In this document: positions 6,200-13,322 of the stretch, piece by piece
Numbering within the stretch: position 1 is the first letter of the stretch
Layout of the letters: the number at the start of each line of letters is the position of its first letter
Translations under genes and position numbers: made by a program
The notes under the pieces: model-generated
The model's database searches: none
Seen by the model: the letters and a program-made list of their open reading frames with translations, nothing else
Told to the model about the DNA's origin: nothing
Origin: Candidatus Blautia intestinipullorum
GTDB lineage: Bacteria; Bacillota; Clostridia; Lachnospirales; Lachnospiraceae
NCBI GenBank assembly: GCA_019120475.1
Contig: DWVA01000335.1
Span: 1 to 14,601, forward strand
Length of the DNA stretch: 14,601 nt
Direction of reading: 5' to 3'

Positions 6200-7997
6200 C
6201 AGCCCGACAGTAAACGTAGGATATGAAGCGGTAGATTCCCTCCCCAAGGAGACACATGAAACTCCTATGCTTTCTCTGGATAAGACAAAGGACAGAGAAG
6301 TTCTCAGAGAGTTTATCGGTTCCCATAAAACGCTTTTATCGTGGAAGATGGACGGACTGACCATTGTGCTGACCTATGATCATGGAGAACTGGAGAAGGC
6401 GGTAACCCGCGGGAACGGCGCTGTTGGCGAAGTGGTGACCAACAATGCGCGGGTGTTCCGCAATGTTCCCCTGAAAATTCCTTTTCAGGGACGTCTTATC
6501 CTCCGGGGGGAGGCAATTATCCGTTACTCGGATTTCCAGCGGATCAATCAGTCCATTGAGGATGTTGACGCCCGATATAAAAATCCCAGAAATTTATGCA
6601 GCGGATCTGTGCGTCAGCTGAATAATCAGGTTACGGCAGAAAGAAACGTATATTTTTACGCGTTTTCTCTTGTATCTGCGCAGGATGTGGATATGCACAA
6701 CTCCAGAGAATTTCAGATGGAATGGATGAAAAATCAGGGCTTTGACGTAGTAGAATATAAGATCGTAACCGCCGGAAATCTTGACGAGGCAATGGACGCC
6801 TTTGCGGCGGCGATAGAAACAAATGATTTCCCATCAGACGGGCTGGTGGCATTGTATGACGATATTGCCTATGGAGATTCCCTGGGCTCTACAGCCAAGT
6901 TTCCAAGAAACTCCTTTGCCTTTAAATGGGCGGATGAAATCCGTGAAACTACCCTCAGGAAAATCGAATGGAGCCCGTCCAGGACCGGACTGATCAATCC
7001 GATCGCTGTGTTTGACCCGGTGGAGCTGGAAGGAACCACAGTGAGCCGGGCCAGTGTGCACAATGTAAGCATTTTGAAAGAACTGGAACTGGGGATCGGA
7101 GATACTATTCAGGTGTATAAAGCGAATATGATCATTCCGCAGATCGCGGAAAATCTTACAAGGAGCAGAAATCTGAAAATCCCGGAAACCTGTCCTGTCT
7201 GCGGTCAGGAGGCCCGAGTGATCCGGGAAAACGATGTGGAATCCCTTTACTGCATGAATCCGGACTGTGTTGCAAAAAAGATCAAAGCATTTACTCTTTT
7301 TGTCAGCAGAGACGCCATGAACATCGACGGACTTTCTGAGGCAACTCTTGAGAAGTTTATCGCTCGTGGATTTATTCATGATTTTGGCGATATTTTTGAG
7401 ATTGGAAAATACCGGGATGAAATTGTAGACATGGAGGGGTTTGGTGAAAAGTCCTTTGAAAATCTGATGAACAGTCTGGAAAAAGCAAAGGAAACGACGC
7501 TGGCTAAAGTGATTTACAGTCTGGGGATCGCCAATATCGGACTTGCCAATGCAAAAGTCATCTGCCGCCATTTTGACGAGGATCTGGAAAAGATCCGCTG
7601 TGCGAACCAGGAAGAGATCAGCGGCATTGACGGTATCGGCCCTGTGATAGCAAAGAGTCTGTCGGATTATTTTAAAAACGAAGAAAACAACCGCAAGCTG
7701 GATCATCTGATGGGACATCTCCATCTACACAGAGAAGAGGCTTCAGGAAAGCAGATTTTTGCAGGCGTGAATTTTGTAATTACCGGAAGCCTGGAACATT
7801 TTGCCAACAGAGGAGAGGCAAAAAAGCTGATTGAGTCTTTTGGAGGAAAGGTGACGGGAACTGTAACAGGCAAAACAAATTACTTGATCAATAACGATAA
7901 AGCGTCAAACTCCTCAAAAAATAAAAAAGCAAGGGAGCTTGGAATCCCTGTTATTTCAGAACAGGATTTTCTGGAACTTGTCCGGAAGGAATCCTGA
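6036..7997 (+). CDS. ligA: NAD-dependent DNA ligase, divergent type
   Basis: 653 residues, near the usual ~670. It seals nicks using NAD+. Domains in order: Ia NMN-binding part (about 1-60, 'AYYQEDREIM... EYDELYDQL', 'DSPT'), adenylation domain with lysine motif KMDG (Lys104), 'TRGNGAVGEVVT', 'NPRNLCSGSVRQLN' and 'FAFKW' (Lys297), then an OB fold ('SRTGLINPIAVFDPVEL'), a four-Cys zinc finger (Cys386, 389, 406, 411), helix-hairpin-helix repeats (about 425-560) and a BRCT domain (573-650). Several normally fixed positions are changed: KMDG for KIDG, NPRNLCSGS for NPRNAAAGS, KANMIIP for KAGDVIP. The AMP-accepting Lys and all zinc ligands remain, so it should be active. AGGAGG (6025-6030) is 5 nt before the ATG. 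It could be the housekeeping enzyme or a second paralogue. Confidence 0.9.
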   Translation: MDTVQQQMKDLVKKLNKAAKAYYQEDREIMSNREYDELYDQLEKMEKDTGIVLADSPTVNVGYEAVDSLPKETHETPMLSLDKTKDREVLREFIGSHKTLLSWKMDGLTIVLTYDHGELEKAVTRGNGAVGEVVTNNARVFRNVPLKIPFQGRLILRGEAIIRYSDFQRINQSIEDVDARYKNPRNLCSGSVRQLNNQVTAERNVYFYAFSLVSAQDVDMHNSREFQMEWMKNQGFDVVEYKIVTAGNLDEAMDAFAAAIETNDFPSDGLVALYDDIAYGDSLGSTAKFPRNSFAFKWADEIRETTLRKIEWSPSRTGLINPIAVFDPVELEGTTVSRASVHNVSILKELELGIGDTIQVYKANMIIPQIAENLTRSRNLKIPETCPVCGQEARVIRENDVESLYCMNPDCVAKKIKAFTLFVSRDAMNIDGLSEATLEKFIARGFIHDFGDIFEIGKYRDEIVDMEGFGEKSFENLMNSLEKAKETTLAKVIYSLGIANIGLANAKVICRHFDEDLEKIRCANQEEISGIDGIGPVIAKSLSDYFKNEENNRKLDHLMGHLHLHREEASGKQIFAGVNFVITGSLEHFANRGEAKKLIESFGGKVTGTVTGKTNYLINNDKASNSSKNKKARELGIPVISEQDFLELVRKES

Positions 7998-8026
7998 CAA
8001 AAAACATAAAAAGGAGGAACGGTCCA

Positions 8027-8947
8027 ATGCCGATCAAAATACAAAGTGATCTTCCTGTAAAGGAGATCTTGGAAAGAGAAAATATTTTTGTTATGGATGA
8101 AAAGAGAGCGATCCATCAGGATATCCGTCCGATCCAGATATTGATTTTGAATCTGATGCCTTTAAAAGAAGACACAGAGCTTCAGCTTCTCCGGTCTTTG
8201 TCCAACACGCCGCTTCAGGTAGACGTTACCTTTATGACAGTGGAAAGCCACGAATCCAAGAATACTTCTGTCAGCCATCTGAATAAATTCTATCAGACCT
8301 TTTCGGAACTGAAAGATATGAAATTCGACGGGATGATCATTACCGGCGCACCGGTGGAGCAGATGGAGTTTGAAGAAGTGGATTACTGGAAAGAGCTGGA
8401 GACCATTATGGACTGGACGGACTCTCATGTAACATCCACTATTTTCCTCTGCTGGGCTGCGCAGGCGGCTCTCTACCATTTCTATCATCTTAAAAAGAAA
8501 CCTCTGGAGAAGAAAATGTTCGGTCTTTTCTGGCATAAAGTCATGAACAGAAAAATCCCGCTGGTACGCGGCTTTGACGATGTGTTTCTTGCGCCTCATT
8601 CCAGGCACACAGAGGTTCCCATTGAGGATATCCGTGCCTGCAGGGAGATTACGATTCTTGCGGAATCAGAGGAGGCAGGTCTTTTTCTGGCGATGGCAGG
8701 CGAAGGACGGAGGATCTTTGTAATGGGACACCCGGAATATGACAGAGTTACATTGGATGGAGAATATAAGCGGGATATGAACAAGGGGCTTTCCATTGAT
8801 ATTCCGGAAAACTATTACCAGAATGACGATCCTTCCAATAAACCTCTTCTTACATGGCGCGCCCACGCCAACAATCTTTATACAAACTGGCTGAATTATT
8901 ACGTCTACCAGGTAACGCCCTACGACATGTACGGGACGCCGTTCTAA
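8027..8947 (+). CDS. metA: homoserine O-acetyltransferase (MetA)
   Basis: 306 residues, full length for MetA. It acylates homoserine, the first committed step of methionine synthesis. The family's catalytic Cys142 (in 'FLCWAAQAAL'), His235 and Glu237 (in 'VMGHPEYDR') are all present at the classical positions. Residue 111, in 'TGAPVEQMEF', is Glu. In characterised enzymes Gly at 111 goes with succinyl-CoA and Glu with acetyl-CoA, so this should be an acetyltransferase. AAGGAGG (8011-8017) is 9 nt before the ATG. Only 29 bp separate it from ligA, so it is probably read from the same transcript; I see no S-box or T-box leader in front of it, unusual for a methionine gene. The hairpins at 8972 and 9012 follow it. 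Confidence 0.95.
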   Translation: MPIKIQSDLPVKEILERENIFVMDEKRAIHQDIRPIQILILNLMPLKEDTELQLLRSLSNTPLQVDVTFMTVESHESKNTSVSHLNKFYQTFSELKDMKFDGMIITGAPVEQMEFEEVDYWKELETIMDWTDSHVTSTIFLCWAAQAALYHFYHLKKKPLEKKMFGLFWHKVMNRKIPLVRGFDDVFLAPHSRHTEVPIEDIRACREITILAESEEAGLFLAMAGEGRRIFVMGHPEYDRVTLDGEYKRDMNKGLSIDIPENYYQNDDPSNKPLLTWRAHANNLYTNWLNYYVYQVTPYDMYGTPF

Positions 8948-8971
8948 ACCTGTATTTACGCGGGTCTGAGG

Positions 8972-9002
8972 ACTGCTGCGGTAGCAGTATAAAAATTTTT
9001 TT
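8972..9002 (+). terminator. possible terminator after metA (first of two)
   Basis: ACTGCT (8972-8977), loop GCGGT, AGCAGT (8983-8988), then a run of seven T to 9002. The stem is short and the T run starts 7 nt after it, so it is weaker than the next hairpin. Confidence 0.45.
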
Positions 9003-9011
9003 GATCTATAG

Positions 9012-9038
9012 GCCGCGGGAAATTATCCTGCGGCTTTT
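9012..9038 (+). terminator. rho-independent terminator after metA (second)
   Basis: GCCGCGGGA (9012-9020) and TCCTGCGGC (9026-9034) form a 9-bp stem with one G-T pair and a 5-nt loop, followed at once by TTTT. It insulates rluF-ligA-metA from the marR promoter. Confidence 0.65.
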
Positions 9039-9089
9039 GTGCGTCCAGGAAAAATTATCCTGTTCCTTAGGTCTTTCATAAAAATAGAA

Positions 9090-9118
9090 TTGACATAAGT
9101 CTAAAGCTGCACTAAAAT
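9090..9118 (+). promoter_or_regulatory. sigma-A promoter for marR-MATE
   Basis: Consensus TTGACA (9090-9095), 17-bp spacer, TAAAAT (9113-9118): the strongest-looking promoter in the window. TAAGT (9096-9100) and ACTTA (9119-9123) form an inverted pair that brackets spacer and -10, and CTAAA recurs at 9101-9105 and 9112-9116, one helical turn apart; these are candidate operator elements for the MarR protein encoded next. Confidence 0.75.
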
Positions 9119-9155
9119 ACTTAGGAACCGAAATAATGAAAGGGGTAAATTTCTC

Positions 9156-9581
9156 ATGGATACAGGTACCAGAATCAACCGGATATCAAACCGTCTCCGA
9201 AGGAGATCCAAGAAAGCCCAGGAGCGGCTTGGAATTACGGCTTCTCAAGGAAATATACTGGACTATATTCTGGTGGAAAGTGAGAACCATCCTGTTTATC
9301 AAAAAGATATCGAACAGGAATTTGGGCTGCGGCCTTCCACAGCTACAGAAGTCCTTAATTATCTGGAAGAAAAAGCATTGATCCGCAGAGTAAAAGATGA
9401 AAACGACGGAAGATATAAAAAACTGGTCTTTACCAAGGACGCGGAAAAAATCAGGAAAATTCTCAGGAAAGAAATTGAACGGTCTGAAGAGATACTGCTG
9501 AAGGGGATTTCTTCAGAGGAGCAGGAAATATTTAAAAAAATCACATCGAAAATGCTGGATAATCTGGAACAGGAGGAATGA
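9156..9581 (+). CDS. MarR-family transcriptional regulator
   Basis: 141 residues, typical length. Helices at each end (about 1-35 and 95-141) should form the dimer interface. The winged helix-turn-helix is at about 47-93: 'YQKDIEQEFGLRPSTATEVL' is the recognition part and 'KDENDGRYKKLVFT' with its Asp-Gly-Arg is the wing. MarR proteins bind short palindromes and let go on binding a ligand or on oxidation; there is no Cys, so thiol sensing is excluded. AAAGGGG (9139-9145) lies 10 nt before the ATG. Followed after 4 bp by the MATE gene, it is most likely an autorepressor of that operon, as MepR is for mepA. The inducer is unknown. Confidence 0.92.
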   Translation: MDTGTRINRISNRLRRRSKKAQERLGITASQGNILDYILVESENHPVYQKDIEQEFGLRPSTATEVLNYLEEKALIRRVKDENDGRYKKLVFTKDAEKIRKILRKEIERSEEILLKGISSEEQEIFKKITSKMLDNLEQEE

Positions 9582-9585
9582 TGGG

Positions 9586-10935
9586 ATGGACGAAAAAGAA
9601 CTGATGGGAAAGATGAAGATATCAAAGGCAGTGATGAAAATGGCTGTCCCCAGTGTGATCAGCAGTCTGGTTACAGTGGTCTATAACATGGCTGACACTT
9701 TTTTTGTGGGGCAGACAGGAGATTCGCTTCAGGTTGCTGCGGTCAGTCTGACCAATCCTATTTTTATCCTTCTGATGGCCTTTGCCAATATGTTGGGAAT
9801 GGGAGGAAGCGCAGTGCTTTCTATGGCCCTGGGAGCGCAGAATAAGAAGCGGACTGCCAATGCATCAGCATTTGTTACTTATGCATCCCTAATGATCGGT
9901 GTTGTTTTTACAGCAGTCCTGCTTCTGTTTATGGATCCGATTCTTAGGATTTTCGGCGCGGACGCCCAGACTTATGAGTTCGCCGCAGGCTACACATTTC
10001 ATATATCTTACGGTGCGCCTTTTATTATCTGGTCTGCCGCGGCCAGCTTTATTGTCCGGGCGGAAGGGGCAAGCAAGGAGGCCATGATAGGCAGTATGAT
10101 CGGAACCATTGCCAATATTGTGCTTGATCCGATCTTTATTTCTGTATTGGATCAGGGAACGGCAGGTGCTGCGATAGCAACGACTATCGGAAATATTCTG
10201 GCAAGTATATACTACCTCTGGTATTTCCTGAAAAAGAGCAGAGTCCTTTCAATTTCTCCAAAAGATATGAAAATCCGAGAGGGTATTTTTATCAAAACCT
10301 GCTCGTCAGGACTTCCAACTGCGATTTTTTCTGCGCTTATGAGTGTTTCTACGATTGTGCTGAATCAGTTTCTGGTGGAATATGGGAACGATCCGGTGGC
10401 TGCCATAGGCATTGTATTTAAGGCGAACATGTTTATTACATTCCTTCAAATGGGAATTGCGAATGGAATACAGCCTTTGCTGGGATATAATTATGGCTCC
10501 GGGAATATGGAACGATTCCGGGGTATAGAATCTTACACAAAGAAATGCTGCGTTATTGCCGGAATTGCTGCGACCATTCTGTTTTTCGTATTCCGCGAAC
10601 CGATCATCCGTCTTTTTATCAGTGACAAAGATGTGATCGGATATGGAGTAAAGATGCTTGTCGCGTATATGCTTTCAGGTCCGGTAATCGGGATTCTGTT
10701 TGTAAATATGAATTGTATGCAGTCTGTGGGACACGCCTTTCCTGCCACGGTTTTGTCGGTCCTGCGTCAGGGCATTCTGCTGATTCCTTTGCTGTATCTT
10801 TTGAAAGCTCTCTTCGGACTGAACGGAGTCATTCTCGGACAGTCCATCACAGACTATGCGGCTGTAATACTTTCTTTATTCCTGTGGCGGGGGATACGAA
10901 AGAATCTGGAGAAAGAGCTTGCGCCAAAGGTCTAA
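9586..10935 (+). CDS. MATE-family multidrug efflux transporter (MepA-like)
   Basis: 449 residues, the usual length for 12-helix MATE proteins. These export cationic drugs and dyes across the cytoplasmic membrane using Na+ or H+ gradients. The N-terminal signature 'VVYNMADTFFVGQTGD' and the central 'GIANGIQPLLGYNYGSGN' typical of MepA-type members are seen, as are the two homologous halves of six hydrophobic segments each. The start is fixed by AGGAGG at 9571-9576 inside the 3' end of marR, 9 nt before ATG 9586; the earlier ATGs at 9578 and 9581 are in other frames. Translation is probably coupled to marR. Substrate cannot be read from sequence. Confidence 0.93.
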   Translation: MDEKELMGKMKISKAVMKMAVPSVISSLVTVVYNMADTFFVGQTGDSLQVAAVSLTNPIFILLMAFANMLGMGGSAVLSMALGAQNKKRTANASAFVTYASLMIGVVFTAVLLLFMDPILRIFGADAQTYEFAAGYTFHISYGAPFIIWSAAASFIVRAEGASKEAMIGSMIGTIANIVLDPIFISVLDQGTAGAAIATTIGNILASIYYLWYFLKKSRVLSISPKDMKIREGIFIKTCSSGLPTAIFSALMSVSTIVLNQFLVEYGNDPVAAIGIVFKANMFITFLQMGIANGIQPLLGYNYGSGNMERFRGIESYTKKCCVIAGIAATILFFVFREPIIRLFISDKDVIGYGVKMLVAYMLSGPVIGILFVNMNCMQSVGHAFPATVLSVLRQGILLIPLLYLLKALFGLNGVILGQSITDYAAVILSLFLWRGIRKNLEKELAPKV

Positions 10936-10994
10936 AAAGGCTGTTCGCATTCCATTTTTACCGGCTTATCTGATGGCAGGAGTCATTGGTTTTT

Positions 10995-11003
10995 CATAGG
11001 ATA
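10995..11003 (+). promoter_or_regulatory. possible sigma-K-like -10 element before the glycosyltransferase
   Basis: CATAGGATA matches the CATANNNTA form of the sporulation sigma-K/sigma-E -10 box, 19 nt before the SD of the next gene. The -35 region does not show a clear AC, so this is a weak call. Confidence 0.3.
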
Positions 11004-11035
11004 AAAGAAAAAGCATGACTCGGAGGAGACAGCAG

Positions 11036-12130
11036 ATGATTTCTGTCAGTCTTTGTATGATCGTAAAGAATGAGGAAAAGGTTCTGGACAGATGTCTGAA
11101 AAATGTCAGAGACTTTGCAGATGAGATTGTTATTGTTGATACTGGCTCTGAAGATAAAACAAAGAAAATCGCAGGAGAATATACTGATAAAATTTATGAT
11201 TTTCCATGGACAGACGACTTTGCGGCAGCAAGAAATTACGCGCTGGATCATGGAAGCAGTGATTACCTGATGTGGCTGGATGCGGACGACATTGTTCCGA
11301 AAGAAAGCGTTCGCAGGCTCTGCGCTTTAAAAGAAGAGCTGCCGGCAGATACGGATGTGGTGATGATGCCTTATGCTGTGGAGTTTGACGAAGAGGGAAA
11401 AGCTGTTTTTTCTTATTACCGGGAAAGAATTGTGAGGAACAAAAGAAATTTACGGTTTAAAGGAAAGGTGCATGAGGCAATTCCCATCTGCGGAAAAATT
11501 TTTTATGCAGATATTTCTGTGGAACATAGAAAAATATTCTGCGGAGATTCCGCCCGGAATCTCCGCATTTATCAAAAAATGGAAAAAAACGGAGAAACAA
11601 TGGACAGCAGATCCCTCTATTATTATGGAAGGGAGCTTCTTTTTCGTGGTCAGTATGAGAAGGGAAAGGAAATATTCAGAAGGTTCCTTGAAAGAAAGGA
11701 CGGATGGCTGGAAAACCGGATTGACGCAACCAGACAGATGGCATACTGCTGTTACGGACTGAAACAGGAGGAAAATGCGCTGAAAGCTCTGTTGTGCGGT
11801 CTGGCATATGACGTGCCCCGGGGCGAAACCTGCTGTGATCTTGGGAGACATTTTTTTGACAGAGAAAGATATGAAGAGGCGATTTACTGGTATAAACAGG
11901 CATTTCATGCAAAAAAAGCCTGCTATTCCGGAGCCTTTATCCAGGAAGACTGCTACGGATTCCTTCCGGCGATTTCTCTTTGTGTGATCTATGACAGATT
12001 GGGACAGAAGGAAGAGGCGAAAAGATATAATGATCTGGCAGGAACTTTTCATCCTTTCTCGCCCTATTACCTGCAGAATAAAGTATATTTTGAAAGGGGA
12101 CACGGCGCAGGGGCAAAACAGACGGCATAA
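11036..12130 (+). CDS. glycosyltransferase family 2 with TPR-like C-terminus
   Basis: 364 residues from ATG 11036, chosen over the in-frame ATG at 11015 because GGAGGA at 11022-11027 lies 8 nt upstream of it and the protein then opens with the family start 'MISVSLCMIVKNEEKVL'. A GT-A domain occupies about 1-160: 'VDTGSEDKTKKIA' binds the nucleotide sugar and 'WLDADD' (Asp82-x-Asp84) is the metal-binding DxD. 'FKGKVHEAIP' is typical of the TPR-containing GT2 group that includes SunS-type enzymes. From about 190 on there are four helical-hairpin repeats (near 192-220, 230-258, 264-292, 308-338), which commonly position a protein acceptor. The next gene, 42 bp on, is a Thr-rich collagen-like protein, its likely substrate. 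C. difficile sgtA-bclA3 is the known parallel. Confidence 0.85.
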   Translation: MISVSLCMIVKNEEKVLDRCLKNVRDFADEIVIVDTGSEDKTKKIAGEYTDKIYDFPWTDDFAAARNYALDHGSSDYLMWLDADDIVPKESVRRLCALKEELPADTDVVMMPYAVEFDEEGKAVFSYYRERIVRNKRNLRFKGKVHEAIPICGKIFYADISVEHRKIFCGDSARNLRIYQKMEKNGETMDSRSLYYYGRELLFRGQYEKGKEIFRRFLERKDGWLENRIDATRQMAYCCYGLKQEENALKALLCGLAYDVPRGETCCDLGRHFFDRERYEEAIYWYKQAFHAKKACYSGAFIQEDCYGFLPAISLCVIYDRLGQKEEAKRYNDLAGTFHPFSPYYLQNKVYFERGHGAGAKQTA

Positions 12131-12172
12131 CATATATTAATAAAGAAATTATATGAAGTGAGGTTAAAATAT

Positions 12173-13105
12173 ATGTTATGGTTTCACAGAAAAAATGAGC
12201 AGAAGGAGTATGAAGCTCAGGAGTTTCAGGAGGAATCCGGAACCGAAGTGAGTTCTGCGCAGTTTTTTGACAGAGGACCTCAATGTGCTCATTCAGATTG
12301 CTGCAGACCTCCTCATCCGGATTGCTGCCGGCCAGGGTGCCGATGTCCGCACTGTTGTCCGGCTACAGGTCCCACAGGACCTACGGGAGCGACCGGCCCT
12401 ACAGGAATTACAGGAGCAACGGGACCTGTGGGAGCGACAGGCCCCACGGGAGTAACAGGTCCCACAGGACCTACTGGCGTTACAGGACCCACGGGAATTA
12501 CAGGAGTAACAGGCCCTGCGGGAGCGACAGGACCTACAGGAATTACAGGAGTAACAGGCCCTACGGGAGCAACAGGGCCTACCGGAGTGACTGGCCCCAC
12601 GGGAGCAACAGGACCCGCAGGAGTAACAGGGGCTACAGGCGCAACCGGTGCAGACGGCGGAGATTCAACACCGGAACTGATTTCCGCATATTCTACGCCG
12701 CCTCAAAGCGGTACGGCAGGAGACGCGCTGATTTTTGACAGGAACGGAGCAGTAAGCGGAAGTTCCATTACCCATGCGCAGAACAGCGGAAGTATCGTGA
12801 TACAGAACCCGGGTCTTTACGAAGTATCCTTCCATGGAACGGTTTCTCCGGTTACAGGAGCTTCTTTCCCGCTGACAGTGTCTGCTTACCTGGAACAGCA
12901 GGGAACAGAAGTAGCGGGAACGGCTGTACAGCAAACGTTTCATACGAATGGAGATTCCAGTAATCTGGCTTTCTCCCAGATTGTTGATGTCAGCTCTGTC
13001 CCTGCTACCCTGGAAGTGATCGGTCAGGGGGCAAACTATCTGTATGGCCCCGTTTCTGTTACTGTCAACCGTCTTGGGGACAGTGCAGGAAACGAAACTA
13101 CATGA
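12173..13105 (+). CDS. BclA-type collagen-like surface protein with Cys-rich N-terminus
   Basis: 310 residues from ATG 12173, preferred over GTG 12158 because GTGAGG at 12158-12163 serves as SD 9 nt upstream. Three parts are visible. (1) A charged N-terminus, then a Cys/Pro/His cluster at 38-62 with nine Cys, among them three CC pairs. (2) A collagen-like region, 66-161, of 32 uninterrupted Gly-X-Y triplets, 28 ending in Thr and none with Lys or Arg. (3) A C-terminal domain (about 167-310) that reads like the BclA/C1q-like jelly roll ('GLYEVSFHGTVSP', 'LTVSAYLEQQGTEV') which trimerises collagen fibres. No signal peptide is visible, as expected for spore proteins made inside the mother cell. 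Exosporium location and glycosylation by the upstream enzyme are inference. Confidence 0.88.
   Translation: MLWFHRKNEQKEYEAQEFQEESGTEVSSAQFFDRGPQCAHSDCCRPPHPDCCRPGCRCPHCCPATGPTGPTGATGPTGITGATGPVGATGPTGVTGPTGPTGVTGPTGITGVTGPAGATGPTGITGVTGPTGATGPTGVTGPTGATGPAGVTGATGATGADGGDSTPELISAYSTPPQSGTAGDALIFDRNGAVSGSSITHAQNSGSIVIQNPGLYEVSFHGTVSPVTGASFPLTVSAYLEQQGTEVAGTAVQQTFHTNGDSSNLAFSQIVDVSSVPATLEVIGQGANYLYGPVSVTVNRLGDSAGNETT
12368..12655 (+). repeat. collagen-coding tandem repeat (9-bp unit, 45-bp super-repeat)
   Basis: 32 tandem 9-bp units encode Gly-X-Thr-type triplets. A higher order of five triplets (45 bp) shows in units starting 12368, 12413, 12458, 12503 and 12548: the fourth triplet is always GPT, the fifth GIT or GVT, and the second GPT, GPV or GPA. 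DNA segments near 12530-12560 repeat those 45 bp upstream almost exactly. Length may vary between strains by slippage or recombination. Confidence 0.9.
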
Positions 13106-13169
13106 AGGAGCAATCCGGAGAGTGTCGTATATACAGATGATTATTTCAGAAATATGACTTAAAATGGGG

Positions 13170-13214
13170 CTCCTCCGGACAGTGCAGATGAAAGTCGCAG
13201 ATTTTCCGGAGGAG
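13170..13214. terminator. 10-bp inverted repeat after the collagen gene, possible terminator
   Basis: CTCCTCCGGA (13170-13179) and TCCGGAGGAG (13205-13214) are perfect complements around a 25-nt loop. There is no T run, so it is not a classic rho-independent terminator. TCCGGAGAG at 13114-13122 is a third partial copy that could pair with the left arm instead. The element sits between the collagen gene and the flavodoxin promoter. Confidence 0.35.
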
Positions 13215-13232
13215 AACCCTTTATCGACCGTA

Positions 13233-13273
13233 TTGTCCCCTTGTACATTAACGCTATATAGTAGTACTATAAT
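13233..13273 (+). promoter_or_regulatory. flavodoxin promoter region with a 15-bp palindrome
   Basis: TATAGTA-G-TACTATA (13257-13271) is a perfect inverted repeat that overlaps TATAAT (13268-13273). TTGTCC (13233-13238) with TATATA (13255-13260, 16-bp spacer) or TTGTAC (13241-13246) with TATAAT (21 bp, too long unless a regulator remodels it) are the possible promoters. The palindrome is a likely operator; the regulator is not encoded in the window as far as I can tell. Confidence 0.5.
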
Positions 13274-13322
13274 ATGGAGCGGCGGAATAACGCCGGCTGA
13301 AAAACATATGGAGGAGAGTAAA

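Noticed and set aside
6834..7724. Long minus-strand open frame inside ligA
   Set aside because: It lies wholly opposite a conserved gene, has no family resemblance and no SD; it is a shadow of ligA codon use.
7998..8026. S-box or T-box riboswitch before metA
   Set aside because: The gap is only 29 bp and contains just the SD; no room for such a leader.
9046..9062. CAGGA/TCCTG small hairpin repeating part of the metA terminator sequence
   Set aside because: Only 5 bp with a 7-nt loop and no T run; probably a chance or a decayed duplicate.
12368..12655. Repeat array considered as CRISPR
   Set aside because: No spacers; units are contiguous 9-bp codon triplets in one open frame.
12283..12738. 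Repetitive frames over the collagen tract, on both strands
   Set aside because: Their repeats (Ser-Asn-Arg or Gly-Pro-Val patterns) are simply the 9-bp collagen units read in other frames.
13164..13322. N-terminal extension of the flavodoxin from ATG 13164
   Set aside because: The flavodoxin promoter, palindrome and SD lie inside this stretch, and the extra residues do not match the family.
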